Assembly: GCA_031216915.1 (NCBI GenBank)
Contig: CM062296.1
Span: 63,878,367-63,942,366, forward strand
Origin: Pictodentalium vernedei
Lineage: Eukaryota > Mollusca > Scaphopoda > Dentaliida > Dentaliidae
Length of the DNA stretch: 64,000 bases
Reading direction: 5' to 3'
Below the pieces are notes generated by a model that was not told the origin of the DNA, made no database searches, and worked only from the letters and a program-made list of their open reading frames with translations. This document shows, piece by piece, positions 53,815 through 63,203 of this stretch. The translations under genes were made by a program, and so were the position numbers. Numbering within the stretch: the stretch's first letter is position 1; the number at the start of each line of letters is the position of its first letter.

Positions 53815-56758
53815 TGGCTCAAACCTCTATCGCATTCCGGTTGGCGGAAGGTTGTCGAGTTTTTCTCAAGAGTGGGCGTCGATTACGGACGACCCGTGGG
53901 TGAGAGGAGTGACTTCGGAAGGTCTAAAGATATCCTTCAAACGAAAGCCTCCATTAACTCGAAGTCCAAAGTGGACTCATCTTCCGTCAAACCCTCAGAA
54001 AAGAGACGCTCTGCTATCAGAGGTGCAGTCTCTTTTAATGAAGAACGCGGTAGAGGTCGTAGAAAACCAGGAATCGCTGGGATTCTACAGCCATCTGTTT
54101 CTGGTTCCGAAACCAGACGGCTCGTTCCGTCCAGTCATAGATTTGAGCTGGATAAACAAGCTGATCGTCGCTCCGAAGTTTTATATGGAGACGATTCGAT
54201 CGGTCAGAGCGAGTATTCGGGTGAACGATTATGCAACGAGCATAGATCTCAAAGATGCGTACTTTCACGTCATGGTACATCCGACATTCCGAAAGTATCT
54301 ACGCTTCGCAGTCCTAGGAGTGGTGTATCAGTTCCGGGCCATGTGCTTCGGATTGAATCTAGCACCCTGGGCTTTCACTCGGGTAATGAACTCGGTAATG
54401 ATCTACTTCCGAGCTCATTCGTCTGCGGTAACGTCGGCCTACCTGGACGACATTCTTCAGAGGTACGGCAACGAGTTAACGCTTCAGAACGATGTTCAGA
54501 ATCTTCTTCTATTGCTCCGACATCTCGGTTTCATAGTAAACGAGGAGAAGTCGGATCTGGTGCCGTCCAAGTCATTCACTCATCTGGGAATGAGCTTCGA
54601 GACGCACAACAATCTCGTTCGTCTACCGTTATCCAGAGCGAAATTAGTCAGTTGTTACGCTCGCTATTGTCTGAATACAGACAAAGTCACGGCGAGAGAA
54701 TTTATGAGACTGATAGGTCTGTGCGGAGCCGCCGCGGATCTCATTCCGATGGGACGGCTACGCACACGGCCTCTTCAAATTTTCCTGACTCAGAATTGGA
54801 GTGTGAAAATTCATTCGCTCGATGTAGACGTTCTCTTGTCAGATCAAGTGAAACGAGATTCAGACTTGGGCAAACATTCAGTGGTTAACTCAAGGAGTTC
54901 CGCTGCAGTTGCCGGATCCGAGTTTTACCATTATGACGGATGCCAGTCAAACAGGTTGGGGTGCATCATTAATCCCAACGGATTCGAGATGCCAGGGTCT
55001 TTGGGATCCGCAATTCCTGTGCAAGCACATAAACATCAAGGAAATGATGTCAATTTGGCTTGCGTTACGTCACTGGATGGACATTATTCACGATGCTCAT
55101 GTCCAAATCCTATCCGACAATCCGACAGTAGTGGCGTATATACGGAATCAGGGAGGCACTCATTCAGTTCCGTTGTTCAATCTAACGGAAAGAATCCTTC
55201 TGTTTGCGTTGGAACATCACGTTCTTCTTTCGGTCCGTCACATACCGGGTCGTCTGAATGTGCTAGCAGACTCCCTTTCACGAAAGGGTCGCTTGTTGCC
55301 GTCGGAGTGGACTCTCAACAAACAAGTATTCAATCAGATTTGCTACCAATGGGAACGGCCAATGATAGACTTATTTGCGACACATCTCAACAATCAGTTG
55401 CAGACGTATGTGTCCCCGTGTCCGGATCCAAGAGCATTTGCAGTAGACGCTCTATCGATCCCTTGGGACGGAATGATAGGATATGCGTATCCTCCAGCGC
55501 CGTTAATTCAACAAGTATTGCTAAAGATAAAACAATCTCAATGCAAGATTCTGTTGGTAGCATCTCTGTCGCCACAGAGACCGTGGATAAATCTACTCAG
55601 GTGTCTGTTGTGGGACCTACCGCGGAAGCTCCCTCCACGAGAGGATCTTCTTTGGCAGGGGAAATCGCGCCAACTACATCACAACCCGCAAGGTCTCAAC
55701 CTTCACGTTTTTCCGTTGTGCGGTCCTTCTTGCATGGCAAGCACTTTACAGGACGAGCAGTGGACGCGATTTCTAACTGTAGGAGGACCTCCTCTTCGCT
55801 AAACTATGCGGCTAAGTGGAAGGTTTTCCGTCGTTGGTGTAGGGATCATTCTGTTGATATATTTGATCCCTCTATACCAGACATTGCTAACTTTCTAGTA
55901 TACTTGTTTGACGAAATCAAACTGCAACCTGTTACTATAAAGGGTTACAGATCTATGTTATCTGATACCTATGCACATCATGATACTTTACAAATTGGAT
56001 CTAATGTCTCTTTATCGAAATTGGTTAGAAACTTTTCGATAAATAGACCCAGAACTCTTAGATTAATTCCTAAGTGGAATTTAGCTTGGGTTCTCCTTAA
56101 ATTGAAGGAAAAGCCATTTGAACCTCTTGGGACAGTAGATTTCAAATTCTTATCTTATAAGACAGCTTTTCTCTTAGCTTTCTCTTCTGCCAGAAGAGTC
56201 AGTGAGCTTCATGCACTATCGGTGGATGATTCTCATTATCGTAGTGTTGGGAACACTATCACCTTCACTACTAATGTCGTTTTTTTAGCTAAGAATCAGG
56301 CTCCTAATAAATATCCGGAACCTATTGTTATTAAGGCTCTTCCGTCTTCAGACGGGCGTAGGCCTTTACTCTGTCCTGTTAGAGCACTACGTATCTATAA
56401 ACAGAGATCTCAGTTCATCAGAAAGGGACGGAAACGTTTCTTTCTGTCTTTGATGCCTAATAGAAAGGACATTTCAGTCCATTCTATTGCTAGATGGATT
56501 CAGTTAACTATCCGTACTGCGTATGAAGATTTATCTTCTTCTCAGCAGTCTGTGCTTAAGATTTCTGCTCATGAAGTAAGAGCACTTTCTACTTCCTGGG
56601 CTTATGCTAATAGTGTTGCTATTACAGATTTAATGAAGGCTGCTTATTGGTCTCAGCCATCCACATTTACTAATTTTTATCTCAGAAATATTGAGTCCAT
56701 TTCTGGAGACCTGCATTGTTTAGGTCCGTTATCTGTTGCTCAGAATGTCGTCCACTAA
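53513..56758 (+). CDS. RT and tyrosine recombinase in one open frame (ORF2) of DIRS copy E
   Basis: One uninterrupted frame carries two enzymes. RT occupies about 53848-54850: LVPKPDGSFRPVIDL, SIDLKDAYFHV, FGLNLAPWAF and the catalytic YLDD at 54440-54451. The recombinase occupies about 55690-56758: SSARRVSEL (first Arg), HEVRALSTSWAY with His at 56570 and Arg at 56579, and the likely nucleophile Tyr at 56678 in STFTNFYLR. The roughly 280 residues between are Ser-rich and are the shifted reading of the RNase H region. In DIRS elements RT/RNase H and recombinase normally occupy overlapping frames, so ORF2 may not be translated as one protein. ATG 53513 is the only upstream ATG before the RT; it lies inside gag, so the true start is uncertain. 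Confidence 0.8.
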   Translation: MIILKRKLVILCCLDPLLKGRIQQTRIRRALLGLIRPREVPIEVPVRPLALIRETVRIVTLVRDVLQAGTIGRTPRGRRGEVRVVEDVVSPTAGLADPGGDGSNLYRIPVGGRLSSFSQEWASITDDPWVRGVTSEGLKISFKRKPPLTRSPKWTHLPSNPQKRDALLSEVQSLLMKNAVEVVENQESLGFYSHLFLVPKPDGSFRPVIDLSWINKLIVAPKFYMETIRSVRASIRVNDYATSIDLKDAYFHVMVHPTFRKYLRFAVLGVVYQFRAMCFGLNLAPWAFTRVMNSVMIYFRAHSSAVTSAYLDDILQRYGNELTLQNDVQNLLLLLRHLGFIVNEEKSDLVPSKSFTHLGMSFETHNNLVRLPLSRAKLVSCYARYCLNTDKVTAREFMRLIGLCGAAADLIPMGRLRTRPLQIFLTQNWSVKIHSLDVDVLLSDQVKRDSDLGKHSVVNSRSSAAVAGSEFYHYDGCQSNRLGCIINPNGFEMPGSLGSAIPVQAHKHQGNDVNLACVTSLDGHYSRCSCPNPIRQSDSSGVYTESGRHSFSSVVQSNGKNPSVCVGTSRSSFGPSHTGSSECASRLPFTKGSLVAVGVDSQQTSIQSDLLPMGTANDRLICDTSQQSVADVCVPVSGSKSICSRRSIDPLGRNDRICVSSSAVNSTSIAKDKTISMQDSVGSISVATETVDKSTQVSVVGPTAEAPSTRGSSLAGEIAPTTSQPARSQPSRFSVVRSFLHGKHFTGRAVDAISNCRRTSSSLNYAAKWKVFRRWCRDHSVDIFDPSIPDIANFLVYLFDEIKLQPVTIKGYRSMLSDTYAHHDTLQIGSNVSLSKLVRNFSINRPRTLRLIPKWNLAWVLLKLKEKPFEPLGTVDFKFLSYKTAFLLAFSSARRVSELHALSVDDSHYRSVGNTITFTTNVVFLAKNQAPNKYPEPIVIKALPSSDGRRPLLCPVRALRIYKQRSQFIRKGRKRFFLSLMPNRKDISVHSIARWIQLTIRTAYEDLSSSQQSVLKISAHEVRALSTSWAYANSVAITDLMKAAYWSQPSTFTNFYLRNIESISGDLHCLGPLSVAQNVVH
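54852..55802 (+). CDS. RNase H and C-terminal domain of DIRS copy E, separate frame
   Basis: This frame opens after a stop at 54849 and has no convincing ATG at its start, so it is probably the continuation of RT. It reads ANIQWLTQG, then the RNase H box MTDASQTGWGA (first Asp 54936), MMSIWLALRHW, LSDNPTVVAYI and PGRLNVLADSLSRK. The conserved DIRS C-terminal region follows (MIDLFATHLNNQ, DALSIPWDGMIGYAYPP, LPPREDLL). It lies +1 relative to the RT frame. Copy D has 4 more bases at the RT/RNase H boundary (near 37790), which would place both domains in one frame. Either E uses frameshifting, or the 4-bp change breaks RT/RNase H. Confidence 0.85.
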   Translation, partial: NEIQTWANIQWLTQGVPLQLPDPSFTIMTDASQTGWGASLIPTDSRCQGLWDPQFLCKHINIKEMMSIWLALRHWMDIIHDAHVQILSDNPTVVAYIRNQGGTHSVPLFNLTERILLFALEHHVLLSVRHIPGRLNVLADSLSRKGRLLPSEWTLNKQVFNQICYQWERPMIDLFATHLNNQLQTYVSPCPDPRAFAVDALSIPWDGMIGYAYPPAPLIQQVLLKIKQSQCKILLVASLSPQRPWINLLRCLLWDLPRKLPPREDLLWQGKSRQLHHNPQGLNLHVFPLCGPSCMASTLQDEQWTRFLTVGGPPLR

Positions 56759-56855
56759 ACAGTTGCAACTATAGTTATGCAGGCTTTCTGTTCCGGCAGT
56801 GACTCCGTCCGGCTGCCCTCTTCGCTCTGGGCTATTTGACCCAGGGCAAGGGGAA

Positions 56856-56872
56856 GGGGGGGGGGGGGGGGG
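56856..56872 (+). repeat. poly-G tract downstream of the recombinase
   Basis: A run of about 17 G follows GCTATTTGACCCAGGGCAAG. Copies A, 1, 2 and 3 have 8-14 G at the same place (near 3239, 22833, 16342 and 44845). It may form G-quadruplexes in RNA or DNA. Its length is likely to vary with replication slippage. Confidence 0.8.
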
Positions 56873-57363
56873 CGGGTGTTCCCTTAGGTCACCTGCTTTA
56901 TAGTGAAAAGCAAGGGAATGCCTCCTCCAAGACAGTATTTCTGAGTCGCTTCCGGGATGGTTTTAAAGTGTAATATTAATGTTTAATTTCATTCATGTCT
57001 TATTTTTAAAGTGTAGCTCGGTGTGAAGCATTTGTATATGTCAAGTGTCAAACGGGCTTTAATATACAATACTCGGACACTTTTAAATGATTATAAAGAG
57101 TCTCAATTCTCTGGACTACTTTATTTATTGGCTTGCTTTAAAAATAATTAGTATAAGGGTTATACTGGATGTTAATAGAGAACATGAATGTTATTGTGCT
57201 CAATTATTAAGGGTAGTGTATCTTTCTAATTTAAATATTAAATAAGAAAGATACATGTAAAGCCTAATACTCCTTTTCTCCTTAAGGGGTTACCTCTTTA
57301 TTTTATAATTGAGCTTATTGGATTTTCCTCTATGTCCTATGCCCTCCAGCCTGTTTACTATTC

Positions 57364-57451
57364 AGCTAAGTCTGGGTCATTGGTACAGTATAAAAATGTT
57401 AAAAAATTTATAGTAATTTATATATTTTTTATACTTACCAATGACCCAGAC
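57364..57451 (+). repeat. internal complementary region (ICR) of DIRS copy E
   Basis: The first part (57364-57397, ending CAGTATAAAAAT) is the reverse complement of the left end of the element. The second (57398-57451, starting GTTAAAAAATTTATAG) is the reverse complement of the right end. The two outer ends are thus joined, as in the circle junction of DIRS-1, where the ICR is thought to template closure of the circular DNA. Equivalent regions lie at 3725-3812, 16832-16919, 23324-23411 and 45330-45417. Confidence 0.93.
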
Positions 57452-57525
57452 GGGGATGGCCCTCCCTGAGTTGGGAACTCTTGCCTCCCCGCTGAGTACA
57501 TAGCGCTGACCAGGCACTGCCAGTA

Positions 57526-57753
57526 AGAATGATATTTGGCGCCAATTTCGGGACGACTGCGTCACTGCGCATGCGCAGTAGAGTCGTACTATGGAGGTCC
57601 TTTAGGACATGATTTCTTTTTGTTTTGGATGCAAATTTTGGGGATTGGGGGGCAAAATTTGTGTTTGGCCCTGGTTTTTGTGGAGTTAGCACCAGCTAAG
57701 TCTGGGTCATTGGTAAGTATAAAAAATATATAAATTACTATAAATTTTTTAAC
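57526..57753 (+). repeat. right inverted terminal repeat of DIRS copy E
   Basis: From AGAATGATATTTGGCGCC to the terminus ATTTTTTAAC. It is inverted relative to the left ITR and adds an AT-rich outer extension (from about 57717) that is not in the left ITR. It contains the mirror NRF-1-like palindrome (57565-57578). Confidence 0.93.
57565..57578. promoter_or_regulatory. NRF-1-like palindrome in the right ITR
   Basis: CTGCGCATGCGCAG, identical to 50772-50785. Being palindromic it reads the same on both strands. Confidence 0.45.
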
Positions 57754-58588
57754 TTTCCATAATAAATTTTTGTGAAAATAAGATTGAAAATTAAGAATTT
57801 CAACAAAAATGTCGCCATTACGTCCTTGCATGCTGCTGGTGGATATTCCAACCAAGGACAGGATTTCTCTTGCTAGTGAAATAAGTATCATTTAGATACC
57901 TTTAACCAGATTTCTCCCCTGTAAACCGAATGGATTTTTTTTACCTAATGTTTCTTGAGTTTGACCCATGGCAATAATAATATGCTGTCCATGCCATGCT
58001 GACGGCTGCATTTTGCTGCAGAATCATTGAAAAACGCTCGTGTTTAGAGTTAAAAATTGTGTTTCAAAGGTTCACAAAGATTCCAAATTTGAATTAATTC
58101 CCAGTAGCTAAATATGTCCAACGGAATGGCATTATAGCGACAAATCATTCATTAGGCACAGCTGAAATGAGTTTAAAATTGCATTGTCAGATCATAAGAT
58201 GTCAATATGGCATGTCCATGTTTACAGCACAGTTGAGATCAATCAGAGTAATCTTTTTAAGTTTGAATGATGGTGAGTTGCATTTATTCGAGCCAGTTGT
58301 TCAGGAGATTTTGTGAATATAATCGCCTAAAAGCATTATGGTATACAACAATTAAGGAACCTAATTCTTGTAAACTATCATTCTTTTTGACAACAATATT
58401 AACCGAAACTCTTGTAAAATAAAATAGTCAACAATTTCAGCGCACATGTTGACACTCATGGGCTCACCGCTGTGTCATTGTGCTTCTGATACTGAATTAC
58501 TTATAACCAGAATAAATGCTTTCGCTGTGCTGTGGCGAACAGGTTTTGCCACAGCAGTGTAGTGCCATGGCCAAAAAATGCTAATTTT
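57754..58588. other. intergenic, nothing recognised
   Basis: AT-rich DNA to the right of DIRS copy E. Short frames occur but have no domain or splice context I trust. No RNA gene or repeat end is seen. Confidence 0.4.
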
Positions 58589-58598
58589 GAGGGCTGTA

Positions 58599-58954
58599 TT
58601 TATTTATTTATTTATTTATTGGTGTTTTAGGTCACATACTTATGCACAGTGGCTAATCATGACCGTGACAGTTTTACGGGTGGAGTAAGCCGGAGTACCC
58701 GGAGAGAACCACCGAGCATCGATGAGCAACTGTCAGCTCCTCACCATTCTAACTCTGTTCAAGCACCGTTCAAGCAGCGTTACAGCAGTTAACATTTGCA
58801 CCATCGGCATGCAGTACGCCTTAGTGCAGGCATCATCGTGCCCCCATGTAGCCAACCAGGATAAAGTGCCTTGCCCAAGGACACAACGCAGGTCATCCCA
58901 GACGGGGATTGAATTTGGGACCTCTACAATCTACCAGCGAGCCACCGCGCTTTC
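58599..58954 (-). mobile_element. tRNA-derived SINE, second copy
   Basis: The 10-bp duplication GAGGGCTGTA is at 58589-58598 and 58955-58964. On the minus strand it has a GCGGTGGCTCGCTGGTAGA head, a core GTTGTGTCCTTGGGCAAG, the body of the 2852-3218 SINE and an (AATA)n tail. The B box is more decayed (AAATTCAATCCCC). The 122-aa plus-strand frame over it is spurious. Confidence 0.88.
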
Positions 58955-59039
58955 GAGGGCTGTAGCTTTGATAAAAAAAATACCAGAGGCTTGCCAAAAC
59001 AGAAAATTCTTAGACTCGTTTCATAAATATTATATGAGA

Positions 59040-59268
59040 AAAACACTCATTTCATATCCTCTATTTATTATTTTAATTACTATTTTTTAAAATGTTTCAA
59101 AAACATTTCAATAAAACCATATCATGTGACCCCTCATTGGAACGAGCTCATCGAGGGATCACATGATATAGTTTTGTTGAAATATTTTGAAAAATTAATT
59201 TTTTTCAACTACTCAATTTACAAATTACGCTGGCTGATTCAGGCGATTGGTTAGGTAAACAGTTAAAG
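59040..59268. mobile_element. diverged piggyBac-like element with hairpin
   Basis: A hairpin with arms of about 32 nt (about 59104-59135 and 59152-59184) contains TGACCCCTCATTGGAACGAG, nearly the core of the 27769-28002 element. The right end GGTTAGGTAAACAGTTAA (to about 59265) resembles its right TIR. The left TIR is not found. Confidence 0.5.
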
Positions 59269-59480
59269 TCAATAGATTGAGCTGCATTAGCCATATAAGA
59301 ATCAAAATATCACTATTTTTGCTTAGAAATTTCACGATTTTGCAATTATTTGGCTTAAGATGTCTGATCTGTCTGAATGATAAATTGGTGTCTCTATTCC
59401 TTTTCTCACAAGCGATATGATTGTTCTCCCAGTTTGTATAGGTCTGCATGTCAGAATTTTATCGAATACATTTTCTTCAG

Positions 59481-59650
59481 AAATGGAAATGGCAGATCTA
59501 GTTTCCCAAGTCAGCAAAGTTGTAGCTTGCTTGAAAAGCCGGACCACATCAGGAGTTGGAGAAGATAAGCTGTTCATTTGGTACTCTTTAAATCACTACA
59601 GGGAATGGTATTATAAAGTTGTAGAAGTTTTATTGGCAGCTGATAAACAG
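59481..59650 (+). CDS. candidate internal exon of an unidentified host gene
   Basis: The open stretch is preceded by TTTTCTTCAG, a good splice acceptor, and followed by CAG^GTAAAA, a good donor in phase 0. The reading begins EMEMADLVSQVSKVV and includes DKLFIWYSLNHYREWYYKVV, rich in Trp and Tyr and unlike the surrounding AT-rich translations. I do not recognise the family. ATG 59483 or an upstream exon could supply the start. No neighbouring exons are identified in the window, so this could be chance or a fragment. Confidence 0.35.
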
Positions 59651-59884
59651 GTAAAATTTTCATGTGACTCCAGGTCTGATTATTAGATATTTTAAATATC
59701 TTTGCATCAAATTAGCATTTATTGCTTGAGAGAAATCATCACTCCACAGGTGATTTATTGACAATACATTCTCTATGTATTGTATATTCATTTCAAGGTA
59801 TTACTATTGTGACTGAAAAAGTGCACCACATTCATCTACATAGTCGAAAAATTGGCTCACACATATTCTCTTTATTTAAAATAT

Positions 59885-59937
59885 TGCAGATTCAGATTCA
59901 GTTTCTTTATTTACTGTATACATATTAAAACGTTTTT
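59885..59937 (-). other. possible LINE 3' terminus before a Helentron-like element
   Basis: GATTCAGATTCAGTTTCTTT read on the minus strand gives AAAGAAACTGAATCTGAATC, a tail with a short tandem repeat as in many LINEs. It may be the end of the LINE whose coding remnant is at 63204-64000, separated from it by the inserted element at 59938-62570. Confidence 0.35.
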
Positions 59938-62570
59938 GGCTCACCTGACTGAAAGTCAGGGTGAGCTTTTCTTATCACTCTTCGTCCGTCATCCATCGTC
60001 CTGCGTGAAGGTGGTGTTTGAGCCACTTTCTCCTAAACCGCTGGCCACATTTTAATTAAATTTCATGTAAGTAGTGGTTATATAGGGGCATTTTGATTTT
60101 TATCCAAATTAGGTTTCGGCTCATATTGAGCAGAGGTGTGGGGAAAAAATGGCCAATTTTTTGAAAATCTTCTAATAAACCACCAGTAGCAGAGACTTGA
60201 TATGTGGTATACAGAGTCCTTTTGTAGTTTAGAATCAAGTTTGTTCAAGAGAAGTTTGTCGGGCATTATTTGCCTTCGTTATGGGACGGGCAAAAATTTT
60301 GGCCACGCCTGAAATTTCTATTTTCTGAACCGTGAGGTCGATTTGAACCAGATTTGATATGAGATGATAATGGGTCATAAGTAGTTGATTGATGTCAAAC
60401 AAAATTTTCTCATTACCCCGTGGGAACCCCGGGAGCTAAAAATAGGAAAAACCTTAAAACTGCCATATCTCCAAAACTACACGGCACAGAGAATTCTTAT
60501 TTTGTACAAAGCTTACTTTTATCCAGTAGAATAGGATGGTTAAAAAAAATCCCTATTGGTTTGATCACAAGGTACTTTTTTCAGGACTTTAAAAAGTGCT
60601 GAGTCAGCACTTTTTAACACTGTAGGCAATGGGAAAAAGATTGAAAAATCTTCTTCTCCAGATCCAGCCGGCAGAATCTTTTCATATTTGGTATGCAGTA
60701 TTGTAGGGTGGATTTGATTCAATTTTGTTCAAATCGGTCCCCTGGGTTCATATTTGGGCTCAGTATAGGAGCCCGATTTCGAACTTAGTGCATTTCAGGC
60801 AAATTTCTTAAAAAATCTTCCCCAGATCCAGCATGCAGAATCTTTTGATATTTGGTATGCAACATTGTGGGGTGGATCTGATTTAAGTTTGTTCAAATCA
60901 GCTCCCTAGATTCATATTTGGGCTCACTATAGAAGCTCAAATTCGAACTTAGTGCATTTCAGGCAAATTTCTTCAAAAATCTTCTCCAGATCCAGCAGGC
61001 AGATTCTTTTGATACTTGGTATGCAACATTGTGGGGTGGATCTGATTCAAGTTTGTTCAAATCGGCTCCCTGGATTCATATTTGGGCTCACTATAGAAGC
61101 CCGAATTCGAACTTAGTGCATTTCAGGCAAATTTCTTAAAAAATCTTCTTCTCCAGATCCAGCAGACAGAATCTTTTGATATTTGGTATGCAACATTGTG
61201 GGGTGGATCTGATTCAAGTTTGTTCAAATCGGCCCCCTGGATTCATATTTGGGCTCAGTATAGAAGCCTGAATTCGAACTTAGTGCATTTCAGGCAAATT
61301 TCTTAAAAAATCTTCTTCTCCAGATCCAGCAGGCAGAATCTTTTGATATTTGGTATCAGGAGCCCAAATTTGAACTTAGTGCATTTCAGGCAAATTTCTT
61401 CAAAAATCTTCTTCTCCAGATCCAGCAGGCAGAATCTTTTGATATTTGGTATGCAACATTGTGGGGTGGATCTGATTCCAGTTTGTTCAAATCGGCCCCC
61501 TGGATTTATATTTGGGCTCACTATAGAAGCCCGAATTCGAACTTAGTGCATTTCAGGCAAATTTCTTCAAAAATCCTCTTCTCCAGATCCAGCAGGCAGA
61601 ATCTTTTAATATTTGGTATACAACATTGTGGGGTGGATCTGAGTCAAGTTTGTTCAAACCGGCCCCGTGGGTTTATATTTGGGCTCAGTAAAGGAGCCCA
61701 AATTTGAACTTAGTGCATTTCAGGCAAATTTCTTTGAAAATCTTCTTCTCAAGATCCAGCAGGCAGAATCTTTTGATATTGGGTATGCACCATGCTTAGG
61801 GAGGGGGGGGGGGGGGGGTAGATTCAAGTTTGTTCAAGCCAAGTCCCTGGGTTCATATTTGGGCTCACTGTGGTAGCCCGAATTATAACTTAGTTCAAAA
61901 TGAGGAATTTTCTTTAAAAATCTTCCTCAGATCCAGCAGTCAGAATGTTTTGATATTTGGTATGCAGCATCCTTAGGGGGGTGAGATTCAAGTTTGTTCA
62001 AGCCATGTCCCTAGGTCCATATTTGGACTCACTGTGGGAGCCCGAATGATAACTTAGTTTAAAATGAGGGAATTTTCTTTAAAAATCTTCTTCAGATCCA
62101 GCAGTCGGAATGTTCTAATATTTGGTATGCAGCATCCTTAGGGGGTGAGATTCAAGTTTGTTCAGCCATGTCCTTAGGTCCATATTTGGACTCACTGTGG
62201 GTGCTCGAATTGTAACTTACTTCAAAATGAGGAATTTTCTTTGAAAATCATCTTCTTCAGATCCAGCAGTCGGAATGTTTTGATATTTGGTATGCAGCAT
62301 CCTTAGGGGGGGTGAGATTCAAGTTTGTTAAAGCTAAGTCCCTGGGTTCATATATGGGCTCCCTGTGGGAGCCCGAATTATAAATTAATTCAATATGAGG
62401 AATATTCTTAAAAATCTTTTTTTTTTAGATCCACTGGTCAGAATCTTTGGATATTTTGTATAAGCTTTTCTTAGGAGGAGCAAATGCAACTTGTTGAAAT
62501 CAGTTCTCTGGGTTGATATTTAGGCTACCATATCAGGTGAGCGCCCTCAGGCCCCTTGGGGCCTCTTATT
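59938..62570 (+). mobile_element. Helentron-like non-autonomous element with tandem array
   Basis: It starts after five T with the hairpin GGCTCACC..TGACTGAAAGTCA..GGGTGAGC, then a CGTCCGTCATCCATCGTCC stretch. It ends with CAGGTGAGCG, the hairpin AGGCCCCTTGGGGCCT and CTTATT. The middle is a tandem array. Sequences of this kind are widespread in molluscan genomes as far as I know; assigning them to Helentron-type rolling-circle elements is my inference from the ends. No protein is encoded. Confidence 0.55.
60640..62480 (+). repeat. tandem array, about 12 units of about 165 bp
   Basis: Each unit has a CAGATCCAGCAGGCAGAATC anchor (near 60659, 60822, 60985, 61153, 61319, 61415, 61583, 61751, 61925, 62094, 62258, 62428), TTGATATTTGGTATGCA and CAAGTTTGTTCAAATCGG. 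The spacing is 163-173 bp except one 96-bp unit. Units at the 3' side are more diverged. The short frames over it are repeat translations. Confidence 0.85.
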
Positions 62571-63203
62571 ACAGATAAATGTTTTACAGATAATGTATTT
62601 AGCAAACCATGGGGAGTGACATAGCCAGATTGGCTGTCTACCTGACACTCCCTAGGAAATAAAAATCGCAAAAGACTGTAATGAAGTGATCGGACTTGCT
62701 TAGTCTAATTCCTAATGAGGTGTTGGTGTTCATATTCTTTTGCCAACAATTTGTTCTCGTATAGAAAATAAGTAAGGGAGAAATAATTAGTTAGAGATTC
62801 CAGCGGACGATTGGTGCCTCAGTATAGCCAAAATTCCGAAACAACCTGCTTCATGTATTGTTAACACAGTTCAGGGTAGCATCCAGTAACAACAGATCCC
62901 TTCATAAACTGTCGTAAAGATCTCGGAATGATACAAGTGCGTTAATGGGAGGTCCACATCGGCTGGCACACAGTGGGGTGCAAATAGTGGTGAATCAGCC
63001 CATTTCAGTTTGAACTGGATCGGCTCTCCCCGTGGTACCTCACGGTGTGACAGTCGGCATGACACATAAATTATTGCTGCATATTCACGGAACAAATCGA
63101 AAGATTTGCAAGTTGTACTGGACGAGGATACCAGAATGGGACACAGACCAGGACTTGTGTGTATAAGTTCTTCTTGGTAAGTTAATAAAAATATGGATAT
63201 TTA
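62571..63203 (-). other. LINE 3' untranslated region (minus strand)
   Basis: Lies downstream, on the minus strand, of the LINE coding remnant. It contains TGACATAGCCAGATTGGCTG (about 62618), a motif repeated near 32455 and weakly near 49055. No reading frame of note. Confidence 0.45.

Larger units (their letters stand above)
50623..57753 (+). mobile_element. DIRS-1-like retrotransposon copy E, structurally complete
   Basis: It has a left ITR, a leader of about 0.9 kb, gag, RT, RNase H, tyrosine recombinase, a poly-G tract (56856-56872), an internal complementary region (57364-57451) and a right ITR, 7131 bp in all. The ITRs are inverted and look identical over about 189 bp, so insertion was recent. 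DIRS elements copy through a circular DNA and integrate with a tyrosine recombinase, without an integrase or target duplication; the flanks (CCTAT and TTTCC) agree. This is the only DIRS copy here with long open frames and could be the helper for copies A and 1-3, unless its RT/RNase H frame change disables it. Confidence 0.95.

Noticed and set aside
53872-54888. 338-aa plus-strand frame over the RT region
   Set aside because: It lies in a different frame from the RT motifs and shows only Ser/Arg-rich shadow sequence.
61303-61876. Frames with repeated peptide blocks, suggesting a repeat protein
   Set aside because: The peptide repeats mirror the 165-bp DNA repeats; they occur on both strands and are interrupted freely.
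60640-62480. CRISPR-like array
   Set aside because: The units are contiguous without variable spacers, about 165 bp long, and in a eukaryotic setting.
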